From positions 3,577,404-3,641,403 of the forward strand of contig KK106982.1 in NCBI GenBank assembly GCA_000611775.1: 64,000 bases of DNA. The letters are read 5' to 3'. The stretch's first letter is position 1. Every line of letters starts with the position of its first letter. A program made the translations under genes and the position numbers. This DNA comes from Umbilicaria muhlenbergii. Taxonomy: Eukaryota; Ascomycota; Lecanoromycetes; Umbilicariales; Umbilicariaceae. Positions 21,508 to 33,413 of this stretch are shown piece by piece. Below the pieces are notes generated by a model. The model did not search any database. It worked only from the letters and a program-made list of their open reading frames with translations, and was not told where the DNA came from.

Positions 21508-22441
21508 TTTGTTTGAAGCGATCCTCAGAGATTAGAGTAGAGAGAGCTTCTAAACAGCTTTGAGAGGTAGTTGAAGGTAAAGTCAGGGGTGGTCGGTACT
21601 ATCGCTCAAGCTGAAATTGGGGTTGAAGTCCGGTGAGGAAGGAGCACAAAAAATGGCTAGAACGCCATTTTGGACTAGCGCAGCCTTACCAGACAACCTC
21701 CCCTCTCATGCTGGGATCTGCAATCGTTGCCGCCCTCAAAAGTAAAGCCACCCCTGGACACCGACCGCATCAAAGGGGACGGCGGTGTTTGATGCATGCG
21801 AATTGAACTTATCATAAGACCGTATATAGTCTTTACTTGTTCGTCGTAGCTGCTAAACAGGTAGCCAATGGCGATTAGGTGGCTGTGATGTCTCGTAACC
21901 GTCATGTGGATCGATCTGCGGAGCGGAAAGCTCTCCCTAATACCGGAGGCTATTGACTTTCCTTAAAGGACGTTCATAACAAAGTCTTCGCCTCCGCATC
22001 CGCTGAACTCCCCTGCACGACCGCCTCCACCAGAAGCATCCACCGCAGCGCTGCCACATCCGTCTCCCTACCCCGGGCATGCTCCGCTTGCCAGTCCAGC
22101 AGGTTACAGGCCGTGGCGATGTGTTGGTTTTAGGTTCTAATTGCATCACCATCATACTACTACTGTTGACGTAATTGCTTGATGAAGAATCGCACTTGAC
22201 AAAGCAACTACCAGTTTCCCAAACAGCCAACGAATTCGGCCAACGCATACGCCAAGGGCAATCATGATCGATAGAAAGTATGCCCAACAGGACCAGTGCT
22301 CACCCAGTACAACGCCAAGGACTAAGAAGTGTCTTCCTTCACTGGATTATCAGTCTCGTCTCAGGCTCTGAGAAAGAGCGCCTAAGCAAAGATTAAGGCT
22401 GTGCAGAGTAGGAGCGGAAATGCGAGGATCTCGCTGACTGC
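21508..22441. other. Intergenic region; possible short relic frame
   Basis: No complete gene. On the minus strand near 21974-22127 an open stretch reads NQHIATACNLLDWQAEHARG and continues for about 30 codons to a stop. It looks protein-like but has no start codon and no recognisable family. It could be a decayed exon. Confidence 0.4.
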
Positions 22442-24288
22442 TTATAGCCATCCCAAAAGCATGCCAGGAAAGCTAATCCCGCCCACTATAGCTGTGATCC
22501 CCACAAACACAATCATCGCTCCATATCCGCTACTGTAGCCGAATGAAGCTGTCCAGTTCTCCCCACTTTTTAGCAGGGCTCCACTCAATGGGCCTGAGAT
22601 AACACTCCCAATGCCCCTTCCAGCCGCTAACCATGCAAACACCATACCTGGATCTGCAAGCTCATTACGTTTCTTAATTGCACGCGCAGAGCCGGAGTAG
22701 GTAGTTGTGAAACTCCCAGCAAAAAGACCGTAAGCAAGGCAGAAGACATATAATTGCGCCAGTGTAGTAGCAGTCCCCCAAAGAATAAACGTCGCAATAG
22801 TGGAGCCGACCGTTGAAATGAGGATGCAGATTGCTACATGCACTCGGTCAGTGAGGAGGCCCATAAGGACACAACCGAGGACGCCAGAAAGGTAGAAAAG
22901 AATAAGAGTGAGGGAGGTCGTCAGTGTTGATGAGACATTTTTGTCATCGACTATCAGGCGAGCGTAAGTTGGTAGAAAGATGGTTGGCAGGAAGTATCCT
23001 AGTCCTTGAACAATGCTGCCAATCTCAAAGAGGGCAAAACCAGGAGTTTTGAGGAAGCCAAGGTCGAAGCGCCGCATCTGTGAGGCACGCACAACAGGAA
23101 GCCGAGGTTTTACAAAGTAGATGAGCGGACTCGTAAGGACGAAGAGACCGACGGACCATGCACGGAGAACAACACGAAAGCCGTAGGTCGACAGACCCCA
23201 TTCCAAAACAAGTGGAAATATGATTCCAGCGAGACCGGTACCAGCCTGATTCGAGCATCAGCATCCAATAAAATCAGATAACTCGCGCATTTAGAGATGG
23301 CAATGTCAAGTAGGAGGAGAAGACACTATTCTTAAAAGGAATGAGGAGCCACAAGAGGATATTGAATCCACGAAGACCCTTTCCACTTACCCACATAAAC
23401 CCGAATGCGAGTCCCTTTCTTCTTATAAACCACTCATCGAGAAACAGAACTGTAGGAGAGTATGCCAATGTTCCACCAATGCCATATAAGATGCCTTGCG
23501 TAAGGATCAGTTGCGTTTTCGACACTGCAAAAGACGCCAGTACAAGCGATACACTGGTAATGAATAGCCCGATGATGATTGAAACGCGTCGTATCTGTGG
23601 CCAGCGCTGCAAGAATGCGAAGACGACAGGCAGACTGAGGTACATGATCCCCTGTATGGCTATTAGCGGATAGTTGGGTGAGTAAGTTGCGGGGTAGAGC
23701 ACTGTAGAACCATGTTATTTTTCTTTGATGGCTCTACACACACCCACAGATAGTGTACACGGGAATTAAGAGATCAAAAAGAAGAAACACACCGTTTGGG
23801 TCGTTCCGATAGACGCAATATTTGTTTCACCAGCGAACGGCTCATGCGTGGTATAGTAATCCTGGAAGACGCCGAAGGCAAAGGCAAAGCCTAGTGTGAA
23901 GCATCTACCCGTCAGTAACGAATATATACCTTAATATTGGGGAGAATCGTTAGAACACGGCTGTGGTAGCCCGACAGAGAGATCTTAGATATGAAGCATC
24001 CTAACAACCCTCACTCGCAAGTGTAGCTGCGTACTTCCTCGTCGTTGGAACACGAATTCACAGATGTTCTCCCAGCTTACCCCATATAAGAGCCTCCACC
24101 ATAAAGCTACCTAGTAGAAACAGCCAAGCTTGTTTTCCACCATCAGCTTGGGGCAGGGCGAAACCGTTCGCGTTCTCGCTTTTCCTGTCAGGCTGGTCGA
24201 CTAATTCGATTCCATCTGGATGAGACAGGTCGTCTTGATGCTCGAAGCTGGGTGATGCAGGTACAAAGGTGATGTCGTCGGCGCTCAT
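22442..24288 (-). CDS. MFS transporter, fungal monocarboxylate-permease type
   Basis: Exons 24081-24288, 23793-23890, 23391-23651 and 22442-23245 encode 456 residues. Introns are 190, 141 and 145 nt, longer than most here. The splices restore the family pattern: EALIWG-FAFAFGVFQDYYTTHEPF, then GTTQT-GIMYLSLPVVFAF, then FGFMW-AGTGLAGIIFPLVLEW. About twelve hydrophobic segments follow a hydrophilic N-terminus of about 55 residues (PDGIELVDQPDRKSE). The family (MCT/Mch, SLC16-like) moves monocarboxylates or related small acids across the plasma membrane; the substrate cannot be read from the sequence. The 2OG oxygenase lies directly upstream on the same strand. Confidence 0.87.
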
Positions 24289-25042
24289 GGTGTCTGTTGA
24301 CTAGGGAAGAAAGAGGATGCGATTTTCTAGACAGACGTAGTGAGAATCATTACTTATGAGGAATAACGTGAGTTGGAGTACTCCTTATTGATCAAGTCCC
24401 GAGTATTTTGATAGCGCTGGATTTGCCACTGGGTACGGGGGTCCAGAAGGAAGCATGCGTCACTGTACGGATCTTCCTCCCGCGCGCTCTTGACGCCTGA
24501 CGACTAGGAAACGAAAGTCTTATCTTGTGTAACACAATGGAGAACCTAGATCGATTCAAAGCAAGGGCCAGATCCTCACGCTTTCTGATGCAAAATCACC
24601 CGTTGCCACGCCCTTGCCACGTTTCGTCAACTAAAAGGTACTCCCTTTAAGGTCTATATGGTGCTTCATAGTCATAGATATCGTTCTTATTCAACAATTT
24701 CCTGTTGTGATAGATAATCATCATCCCCCAAAGAAGCTGAAAATCGACGATTGCTGATTTTATTGAGTTAAACTTAAGGTAGGGGCCCGCAAGACCTCAA
24801 AACCCCTTGTTTGATAAATTGGTACCTCCCTACCTGAGGATATTCACGTGTACGCATAATTCTTTGAATGGTTTTATTTCTCTGCTGCGGGATAAAAAAG
24901 CAAATATCATGTTCTCGTTACTGCTAGCTGCTATCATGAAATTGCCTTAATTCCGAACACAGAAATAACTTTCTACTCCTTTCAACCAAATCAGATATCA
25001 GTCCGCCAAAGCAGCCTGGTCTTGTACCGCGAATAAATAGCT
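24289..25042. other. Intergenic region with a weak hairpin
   Basis: No gene. At 24773-24839 an imperfect inverted repeat pairs CTTAAGGTAGGGG with CTCCCTACCTGAGG around a 40-base loop. It may be an element remnant or a terminator-like hairpin for the upstream minus-strand gene. Confidence 0.4.
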
Positions 25043-26291
25043 CTAAGCCGCCGTCGCAACGGCCGGAGGGTCGACTGTGACTTTAACGGCGCTACCCGTG
25101 AGTAAGGCAATCTTCGGCTTCTCGATAAACAACTTCTCGACTCGTTGTCTGTGATACTGAACCGCGGTAATCTCGTCGTATTGGGCCGGATTCTTCTCTG
25201 AGACAAAGTAAGGCAATGGGCCGACGGATCCATCGTATCTAGATTTGAGAAAGAAAGGGCACGAAAATCTCTTAGGGACAACGCCACTTTCAGTCTGTCT
25301 CATCTCCTCCGGGACACTGACTTGATGAAGCCCAGCTCGGATGACATTATTCGTCCATCGCTGCATGCAGTCGGCGGTATTGACAATCAACTCGCTTGGG
25401 CCACCCGGAAGGCTCCTTTTCACGGGGACAAATCTTCTCCCGTTCAGTCGATCTTCGAGCTCGAGCCCACCAACTCCATCCTGGAAGAGAAGCGTAATGA
25501 CTCCGAAGTCAGTATGTGGCCAGATTCGCTGGCTTAGCCCCGATTTTAGTGTCTTCAGCGAAGCCTCTGGATAGTAGTTGAAGCGGAGCTCACTGCGATC
25601 AGGCACACATCGATCAAGCATTGCCTCTGGGGGAATACTCAATCCCAATGCTGTGGCCTCGACAAGCTGTAAGCTAATCTTCCTGCACCTCTCGAAGTAT
25701 GCCTCAACAAAAACTCTGAAACCTGGGAGCTCGGAGTCATTGGGCCAAACATTTGGATACTCAGAGTCTTCGATGGGTCCCACATCAAATGATTCCTATT
25801 GTTTTAGAATGATCACTCAGTTTTCCATATAAAATGACAATGGTGTCTTGTGAAGAGCTCACCCTCTGATCCGTAAGCTCCTTGTTTCCCTTCCCTTCAT
25901 GGGGCTGCTTGACATCCTTGTGTAGGGAAGTGAGGTAAGACGTCTTTTCCTCTCCGTAGGACAAATATCCTCGCTGTGGGTTCGGCGTACGTTCTTGTTG
26001 CATTGTCTTTTTGGATGGTAGTGGCAGCTGAAAGAAGCGATCGCTCTGTTAAGAACATTAACATCAACTGAGCGTTTCTTTCGTCACATATAACCCAAAG
26101 CAGATGCCGACAAGAGACTGACTCACCCAGTCGAAAATCGCCTCAACCTCTTCCTCTGGTACCCCGTGATTGATAATCTTTACGAATCCATGTTTTTTGA
26201 AGCTTTCGGCAAGGTCTTGCGCGAACTGAAGTCGCTCAGTAGTGGATCCGTGAGTGTATTTGGCAAAGTTGAGAGTTGCGAGATCAGACAT
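25043..26291 (-). CDS. 2-oxoglutarate/Fe(II)-dependent oxygenase
   Basis: Exons 26127-26291, 25863-26045 and 25043-25795 encode 366 residues; introns are 81 and 67 nt. The N-terminus is a DIOX_N domain (AESFKKHGFVKIINHGVPEEE, then FFQLPLPSKKTM). The catalytic domain has the iron ligands in WPHTDFGVITLLFQ (His and Asp) and AGLHQVSVP (distal His), and a substrate/2OG-binding Arg-x-Ser in KRFSCPFF. The family is the plant-flavonoid/gibberellin-oxidase-like group of fungal small-molecule oxygenases and includes biosynthetic and catabolic enzymes. The substrate is not inferable. The neighbouring transporter on the same strand may act with it, but this is context only. Confidence 0.88.
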
Positions 26292-26909
26292 CCTGGATGG
26301 TTGAGATCAAGGTGGTCCTTGAGAAAGCTTTGAATGTTTGAGATAGTGGTCTGGCTTTGATTGTAAAGCTTTGGTTTGTGTAGTGGTCTTCAATCACCTG
26401 CGAAACTACAATCTTTATGTATTCGCTTGCCCACTGTCTAGCACTCGGGGTCTGAAAATTCCAGGTAATCCCAAGTCTTTGAGAATACAATCTCACATTA
26501 CACCGCTTGTTCTACGCGGGATATCAGAGACCCATGCGGATCATAGTTGCACTCAGTCAGGGGGTGCTCCGTGAGGAGTGCCGAGTGGTTACTGATGCCC
26601 AGTACGGGCAGGTTTCATTCGTCTTTGGAGCGATCAGTGTTCCGATCCAATCATTGTGCAGACCTGTAAGCATTCTTGTACGATAGAGAATCATGACTTC
26701 GTTACTCGACGTCTAGAAATTGACACAAGAGAGATTGTCAACATTTGAATGCTTCTCGAATACTAAGGACCTGAAATTAGAACACTGCTTAATTGATTTT
26801 AAATATCCCACTTCGGAGAATCTTTTATGCCCATAGGTACTATTGCATAGACTCGATGTTATGGATGAGTATATGAAGTCATGGAGCGTACCTGCATCAT
26901 TGCATGATA
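26292..26909. other. Upstream region of the 2OG oxygenase
   Basis: No gene. It contains the oxygenase promoter and 5' UTR and leads directly into the 702-bp inverted-repeat element. Confidence 0.5.
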
Positions 26910-27611
26910 CTACCTTAAGAGGCCGTCTGTGGTGGGCGAATACAGTGTTAACACCGTGATGAAAACCAACTCTGAGTCAACACCGTTACCATAAATAGAA
27001 TCTAGAAATAACACTGTATCAAGCTTGAACTTGTGTATATAATACTACCGTAGTGTGTTCATTACTGTATTGTAAATTCTACGGTGTTAATCTGGTGTAA
27101 AAGTCAACTCAGGTTTAATTTCAACACAGAGTCAGTTATCTCACCATGTTAAGAATTGACACAGGTTTATAACTTAACACTGTGTTGAAACATTTAAATA
27201 TTCATGTGGCATGCCAAGACTAAACCTCGCTATCGCCGTGACAGTGACAGTGACAACACCAGAGATATTCTAATGAAAGATTTAGCAGCAAACAGGCCAT
27301 TTTCAGACTGAGCAAGTCAATTACAGGACCTGTACCCTGTCATGCCTGCCCACATGTTCAACATCTTTGAGGCTGAAAATCTGAAAACATCAACACCGTA
27401 TTAACACGGTGTTGGTATCAAACACGGTGTTGGTAACAAACTCAGGGTCGACTTATAACCAGGGTTTATTCTGAGTATGGTACTCAGATCAACACGAGTT
27501 CGTCTAACTACGGTGAGGAGCTTGAATTTTATAAACTCGGTGTTCATTTTTCTACAGTGTTACCACGATGTTGTCACTGTATTCGCTAACCATAGGCGGC
27601 CTGTAAGGTAG
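26910..27611. mobile_element. 702-bp DNA-transposon-like element with inverted ends and a repeated internal motif
   Basis: The left end CTACCTTAAGAGGCCGTC, then GGCGAATACAGTGTTAACACCGTG, is matched by the reverse complement of the right end: CTACCTTACAGGCCGCC, then AGCGAATACAGTGACAACATCGTG. The terminal inverted repeats are therefore about 50 bases long and roughly three-quarters identical by eye. Inside, a short motif close to AACAC(C/G/T)GTGTT recurs on both strands (for example at about 26949, 26979, 27079, 27174, 27393, 27403, 27421 and 27553), densest in the two outer thirds. There is no long open frame, so this is a non-autonomous element. I could not find a clear target-site duplication, and the superfamily is not assigned. 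The motif array resembles the subterminal transposase-binding arrays of some DNA transposons. Confidence 0.75.
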
Positions 27612-28777
27612 CTGGGTTGCTGCCAGCAGGCGTCGCCGGCTTTACGCGGGGTTGAAACGACCTGAGCCGCATTTTTGAGTGCATCATATCCATTTGGTCC
27701 CGTTATCAGCAGACATAAGGCGCCTTCCATTGTCCTATCGGTTAAGACTTGAGCTATCAGGAAGCTATCCCAAGCAAGTCCGCCACACAGGTTAAGAGTT
27801 CTATCGGATTGTGTTCCGCATTCTTCATGTCCTGCACTCGTCGTAAAGGAGGCAGTTTTAAGAGTGACGAGATAGCCCTTGAGGCTTTGCTGAGGGGGAA
27901 GGTAGGTAATTGTGATTCGGAGATGCCGAACATTGGAGACCGTGCTTCGTTATACCCGGTTTATACTTGCTTTGTGGGAGCGTAGCGATTCTCCGCCTAC
28001 AACCCTCTCTTTAAACGAGACAGATCACCGAGTAACAATGCGCGACAACGGCTTGCAGGTGTGGGTCACCGACCACAAGCTTCGTGGCGTCGGTCAGGCC
28101 CAGATATTGTTGATAAGGTAAGCTCAAGCAAGAACAGCCCGCTGGTGCGCGAGCGCCTTACCTTGCAAGCACAGCACCTAGCGTGTCTTTCTCGCAGTTA
28201 TCTCCGAGGAGCTAATGAAGCACGCTCGTGTAGCTCGCTAACACCAGCCAAGAGCCTGGCCCCTATGGTTTAGGTTGGCTCGTGGGAATGCCTGGTGTGG
28301 TCGATCAGTCAATAGATCAATCAAATCACTGCCAATCAGGGCGAGGTCACCTCAAGAGACTAAATGCCGAGGAGCTGAGAAGCCTTTGGTTCCTACAGGC
28401 ATGAACGCGTTGCCTCAGGATCCTGGGCTTTGGCATTACGTAGGCAAGGAATCCCACCGGGCTGAACTCGGGTTTTGTACAAGAATTATATCCGGTATCC
28501 TCGTTATAGATTGTGGGGAATCTTACTGTAACACCAAAATTGTTGGATCAATCGGATTTCTTTCCCGATGACGATATGACAGAGCACGCCCATTTCATTC
28601 GACAGAGGTGTACCCGTCAAAGGATTCCGAGAAAGGCAAGCGCGGAGCCGCTTGTCCTGACCATTAGGCGCGGTCCATTTGCCATCCACGACGAATCTCT
28701 TCATCGTTCAGCTTATGTTGAGTACATATTCTCTTCCTAGCTTCATCCGATTATGTCTTCGGTATGTCTGTCACACT
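27612..28777. other. Intergenic region between the element and the Myb gene
   Basis: Several short frames but none with conserved features. It includes the presumed Myb promoter. No RNA gene is recognised. Confidence 0.45.
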
Positions 28778-30266
28778 ATGGCAGAAACGCCCAGGCGCTG
28801 GACGGCCGACGAAGATAAAATTCTTCATAAAGCATGTTTCGCGCAGAGCTCAGGTATGGCCGTGCAATCTCTCCGCATGCTACCCTCACACAGTACACCT
28901 GTCTAACCTCTTCTCAAGATGGGATTCTGAAAATCAAGAACTGGGATATCATTGCGCAGAAACTTCCTGGAAGAAGTAACAAAGACTGTCGGAAGCGATG
29001 GAACAATGTGGTTGCTGGAGGCTGGAGGAAAGGAGCTTGGAGTAAGGAGGAAGATCAGCAACTTATTCAGGGGGTGAAGGAATATAACGCAAGGTAAGTA
29101 TTGCACGCTGACTCCAGTGCAGTTGCCTGGTTACCAGTAATTAACGAACGCTCACAGTTGGACTACCATCTCGCAACAGATAGGCACTCGGAGTGCTGAC
29201 CGTTAAGTGTCCATTGATGCTCTCGCTTTATGTCGAGGTCATGCTAACCCCCTGGGGAAACTAGAGTGCTCAAAACGATGGAGTCAATGCCTGAATCCAG
29301 TTTTAGATCATAGCCAATGGTCAAAGAATGATGTGAGGAGCCGACAATTTGGTGAGAGATCTCCTCTGATATTTTCTAACGTCATTATAGAACGACCTAC
29401 TTATCACGGCCGTTAATCGCCACGGTACACAATGGAGTATCATCCAGAAGCTGCATTTCCCTGCAAGATCACCAAATGGCCTAAAAAACCAGTTTGTTCA
29501 ATATATTCGTCTTTGTGAACATATAATAATGATATCCTGGTATAGAAGTAACAACCTCGCTCGGCAGGGCTACCTCTCTGAAGAGCGCCCTGGCTTTAAC
29601 GTACGCTGTTGCCCAGTAGACTTAGAAGCTACGAATCTGATGAGCACCAACCACTATGGGAACACGTCTTCGTCTTCGTCTTTGTCTTCGGATGCGTCGG
29701 CGGGCACGAGATCTATGCTGAATCGACTGTCAGGTGACATACCTGACGACGAGTTGTTTCGCCAAACCGCCAGCCCAGCCTCATCTCAGAGCATCGAGAC
29801 GCTACAAGCGACATCATGGCCGGAGCCAGCTTCCATAAGCGCTGCCTTCGCTGCCAGCAACGGCACCCTCGAGAGCGTGGCTCCGACCTCTCTAGAAAAC
29901 TCGCCGTTTCAACTCGGCTCCTCGATATTCCACGACGAGAGCACGGAGATGAACTCAAGTTCGACAGCGCAAAGTGAACAGGTATCCTGCTCGTTGGCTT
30001 CTAACAGTATGACTGCATTCCAATCCATACAGCCCGGAGACCAAGGTGAATTAGGAGTTTCGTTGGTGGCATTGGCCAGCTCCTCGAGCACCTCTTCGGA
30101 CAGCTCCTCAGCCAGCTCCTTGATGATGGATGAAGAGAGACTGAGCAGTCAGGATGGCCCACGAACAGTATTGACGCTGTACCAGGCACCCGATGAGACG
30201 ATTCTAGCACTGATGAGAATACTGATGCAATCAAACATAACATGGGATATGGCCCAGAGACAATAA
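28778..30266 (+). CDS. Myb-like (SANT repeat) DNA-binding protein
   Basis: Exons 28778-28853, 28919-29093, 29158-29201, 29265-29332 and 29391-30266 encode 412 residues. All four introns are 58-65 nt; three of them have a consensus CTAAC branch site. Splicing yields three consecutive Myb repeats: RRWTADEDKILHKA with NWDIIAQKLPGRSNKDCRKRW; KGAWSKEEDQQLIQGV with SWTTISQQIGTRSADQCSKRW; and HSQWSKNDNDLLITAV with QWSIIQKLHFPARSPNGLKN. The spaced tryptophans mark the repeats. The rest is Ser-rich and acidic, as in many fungal Myb regulators. A further AT-rich, stop-free candidate intron of 54 nt (29492-29545) would remove 18 residues after repeat three without a frame change, so the protein may be 394 residues. 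It is probably a nuclear transcription regulator; targets are unknown. Confidence 0.85.
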
Positions 30267-30783
30267 TGAACACTTTAGAAGCTAATCTGGTTTTTCTGGC
30301 CGGCCTTTTCTATCTCGGAGTTTTTACTTGGATTTAGAAAAGCATGCTATCTTCTGAAGTTTTGAGGGTTATTCTGGGAATTTCAAAGTTTGGGGGGGTA
30401 ATTTTAGGCATTTACCGTTTGTAGTAACTGAATACCGAGGCTTTCTATATTGAGGCATAGGGGCGAGCGTAGCGAGCGGTTAGATGGTTGGGGTTTAGAT
30501 ATGTATATATGTGGGGTGTCGATGTAATAATTCGGGGTGTACTCGTACGTGGAGCTTGCGAGTCAACATGGCGATTGATGTCACTAAACGTTCCCACTAA
30601 TCTACATACATGTTACTTGGCGCGATAAATAGGTCACCCTCCCGAGCTTGTCCACTCATGTAGTTCATTCAATGAGGCAGAGAACCCGTCATTCTTGCTA
30701 ATATTCTCCGTTGATGCATTTCATTGACCTTGTGTAGTTATATTGAAGTGTGTTTCCAACGACAGCGTTGTATTCTCCCAACC
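30267..30783. other. Intergenic region between the Myb and amidohydrolase genes
   Basis: No gene or repeat recognised. It holds the 3' UTR of the Myb gene and the promoter of the amidohydrolase. Confidence 0.5.
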
Positions 30784-33102
30784 ATGTCTGCCATCGCCCC
30801 GTCTGCAAGTAGAAGAGGGGTGCTTTTGTGGACCAAAGTGCAAAGACAGCGGAGTCTCATTGAATCAAGGACTTTCGCAGTCTGCTCGAGCCGTAGTTAT
30901 GCAAGTTCGGGGATTACGGAAGAGCAGCTTTCGAAGCTCAGAGTCAACCAGCAGCGGTTGGTGGCGGATATACACCACACGTCTGCTTGGGGACAAGGAG
31001 AACGCTGGGGGCCGTAAGTACAACATCCGTTGCTACTGGGGCAGTGAAATTGGGAATTTTCGTTTTGCTGTCTCTGTATTGTTTCTACAGGGCCAAAATG
31101 ATCGAGACCTTGCGTCGCGTTTTGCATTGTTTCAGTATTGTTTTCCGTAGCATTTTGCTTGTTTGAAAGTACAATCATCAATGCAACAAGTGGATCTAAC
31201 AGGCTTCGAACAGCGGTCCAAACGATATCGGTATGGCAAGACTAGCCCTCTCCGACGCAGACCGGGACGCGCGCGACTGGTTCGTAGATACTACACGGCA
31301 GTTGGGCTGCAACGTCAGTATTGACACCATGGGGAATACGTTCGCCGTCCGCCCCGGTCGCCAAAAGGGCCCTGCCACTTTCGCCGGTTCACATCTGGAC
31401 ACGCAACCATCTGGCGGAAGGTACGATGGCGTGCTAGGTGTCGTGGCTGGGGTGGAGATGCTCCGGGTACTGCAAGATGAGGGGATCGAGACCGAATATG
31501 ACGTCGGCGTCATCAACTGGACGAAGTGAGTTCTGTGCCCTGGATCCGGCGAGTGAGGCGTGACAATTTGGCTGAATCTCCATGGCAGTGAGGAAGGTGC
31601 ACGTTTTCCTGTATGTTGTTTCTGAGCTTCGTACTTTTTCCATCCTCTCCTGTAAGAGGATGGTGCTGAACCGTCGCCGAAGATGAGTATGGTGTCTTCG
31701 GGCGTTTGGGCGGGTGAGATCCCGCTGGAACGAGCGCACGGCTTGAAAGAGGTCGGGGGAGGCGGCCGCACTATGAAACAAGAACTTGAGAGAATAGGCT
31801 ATTTGGGAGATATGGATGCGAGCTATAAGGCTATACCTATAGCTGTAAGTCATCGGTCCTATGTCCTGAAGGCTGCCGGCTTACCAGCACTAGGCGCATT
31901 TTGAGCTTCATATAGGTAGGTCAAGACAGATAAATTCGTTTAATACTGGTTGGGCCGATTTCTGGATTTGAAAATCGTCATGGTGGACCTTCGACAGCTC
32001 ACCGTTGAAAGAGATCTTGAAGAAGACGGTGGGACTAAATGCTGCTAGAGGCCATTGGCCTTACACTCTCCACACCTCGGCTTACCAGAAACGCTCTTTG
32101 TCAATGAGTTGTGAAGAGTTCCCCAATCCGAGTGCTGTCAGTTGGCATATAACTGCGACTGATAAGCCCTAGCGTGTTGCGCAGCGCCCGGCAATCACAT
32201 TATTTAGACCCCAATCTCGTTGAAAACCGCCACTAACCCGCTCATGCTTCTTAACAGAGCAAGGACCCCGTCTCGAAGCCCAAAAGCAGAGAATAGGCAT
32301 TGTCCAAGGCGTACGTCTCCCTCACCCCCAAACCCCCGCACTAACGCGCCCCCGTCCACAGGTCCAAGCCTACCGCTGGTCCACCATCACCGTCACCGGC
32401 CGCGACTGCCACACCGGCACCACCGACTTCGCCCACCGCTCCGACGCCCTCCTCACCGCCGCCAAAATGATCCTCCACTCCCACCGCCTCGCGACCAAGT
32501 CCGCCTCCCTCGCCAGCACAGGAATCCTCACCCTCGCGCCCGGCAGCACCAACACCGTACCCGGCACCGTGCGCTTCAGCCTCGACGTCAGGAGCGCAGA
32601 GGACACGCGGTTGATGGAACTGGAAGAGCAGCTGAAACTCGACTTTGAACTCATTGCGCGCGGCGAGGATGTGGGCGGGTTGAACGACGGGGGTACGAGG
32701 GGGAGGGCGTGCGGGGTGGAATGGCGGTTGGATTTTCCGAGTCGGGCTACTCATTTTCATCCGGATTGTATTGCTTGTGTGGAGGGGAGCGCGAGGGGGC
32801 TTTTTGCTGATGAGGTTGAGGGGCTTACGCAGAGGATGATCTCGGGGGCGGGGCATGATAGCGTAAGGATGGGTCGATGACGGTGCAGAGGTGCCGCGCG
32901 CAGGGTGCTGACGTTCTCGTCTTTGCAGGTCTTTACGTCGAAGCGCTGTCCCACGTCGATGATTTTCGTGCCTTGTCGGGATGGGGTTTCTCACCATCCG
33001 GCGGAATACTGTTCGCCCGAGGACTGTGCGACGGGAGCTCAGGTGCTTATGGGGGCGGTGTTGAGATATGATCGGTTGAGAGCTGAAAGGGCCGGAAATT
33101 GA
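30784..33102 (+). CDS. M20-family amidohydrolase (N-carbamoyl-amino acid hydrolase / beta-ureidopropionase type)
   Basis: Eight exons: 30784-31013, 31214-31525, 31589-31610 (22 nt), 31683-31844, 31894-31915 (22 nt), 32258-32310, 32362-32862 and 32929-33102, giving 491 residues. Metal-binding motifs are [15 protein letters not shown] and the Glu pair restored by the small exon in NWTN-EEGARFP; HFELHIEQGP is rebuilt from the second 22-nt exon. [12 protein letters not shown] is the dimerisation/substrate region and GAGHDS the C-terminal metal motif. The N-terminus ([19 protein letters not shown]) looks like a mitochondrial presequence. The family hydrolyses N-carbamoyl-beta-alanine, N-carbamoyl amino acids or allantoate. 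The substrate cannot be chosen from sequence alone. Exon 7 moves from C-rich to G-rich. Confidence 0.88.
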
Positions 33103-33413
33103 GCACGTGTCCGCGTAGTGTCCATAGTGACTTTTGACTTATCTGTAACATGGTCTTATCAGCTTCAACATTAATGAAAGCACTTGTGCCCGCAAAGTAT
33201 GCAATATGAGTCTCTGTGAGCATGGCCTCCACAGGAGCCGCCATATATTGAGCTAGAATACACAGAGTATGTTCGCAGTGTCATCTGCCCCCTTCGACCT
33301 AAGCTCCCCCGGCCATTTCTCTCACTCGACTGAACACGCTACCGTCCAGCCCTCCTGCCCCCGTAGCACGCACGCACTCGAAGTATCCATCGATCGCCGT
33401 AGCCGCCGCTCCT
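33103..33413. other. Short convergent intergenic region
   Basis: 311 bases between the 3' ends of the amidohydrolase (+) and eS10 (-). No feature seen. Confidence 0.6.

Noticed and set aside
21974-22127. Possible exon encoding NQHIATACNLLDWQAEHARG and about 30 further codons on the minus strand
   Set aside because: Protein-like, but it follows a stop codon directly with no acceptor site or start codon and no family could be named; at most a decayed fragment.
24773-24839. Inverted repeat as a fourth copy of the small element family
   Set aside because: The repeat core AGGTAGGG differs from the TGGCAGTT ends of the three copies near the polymerase gene, and the interior is only 40 bases.
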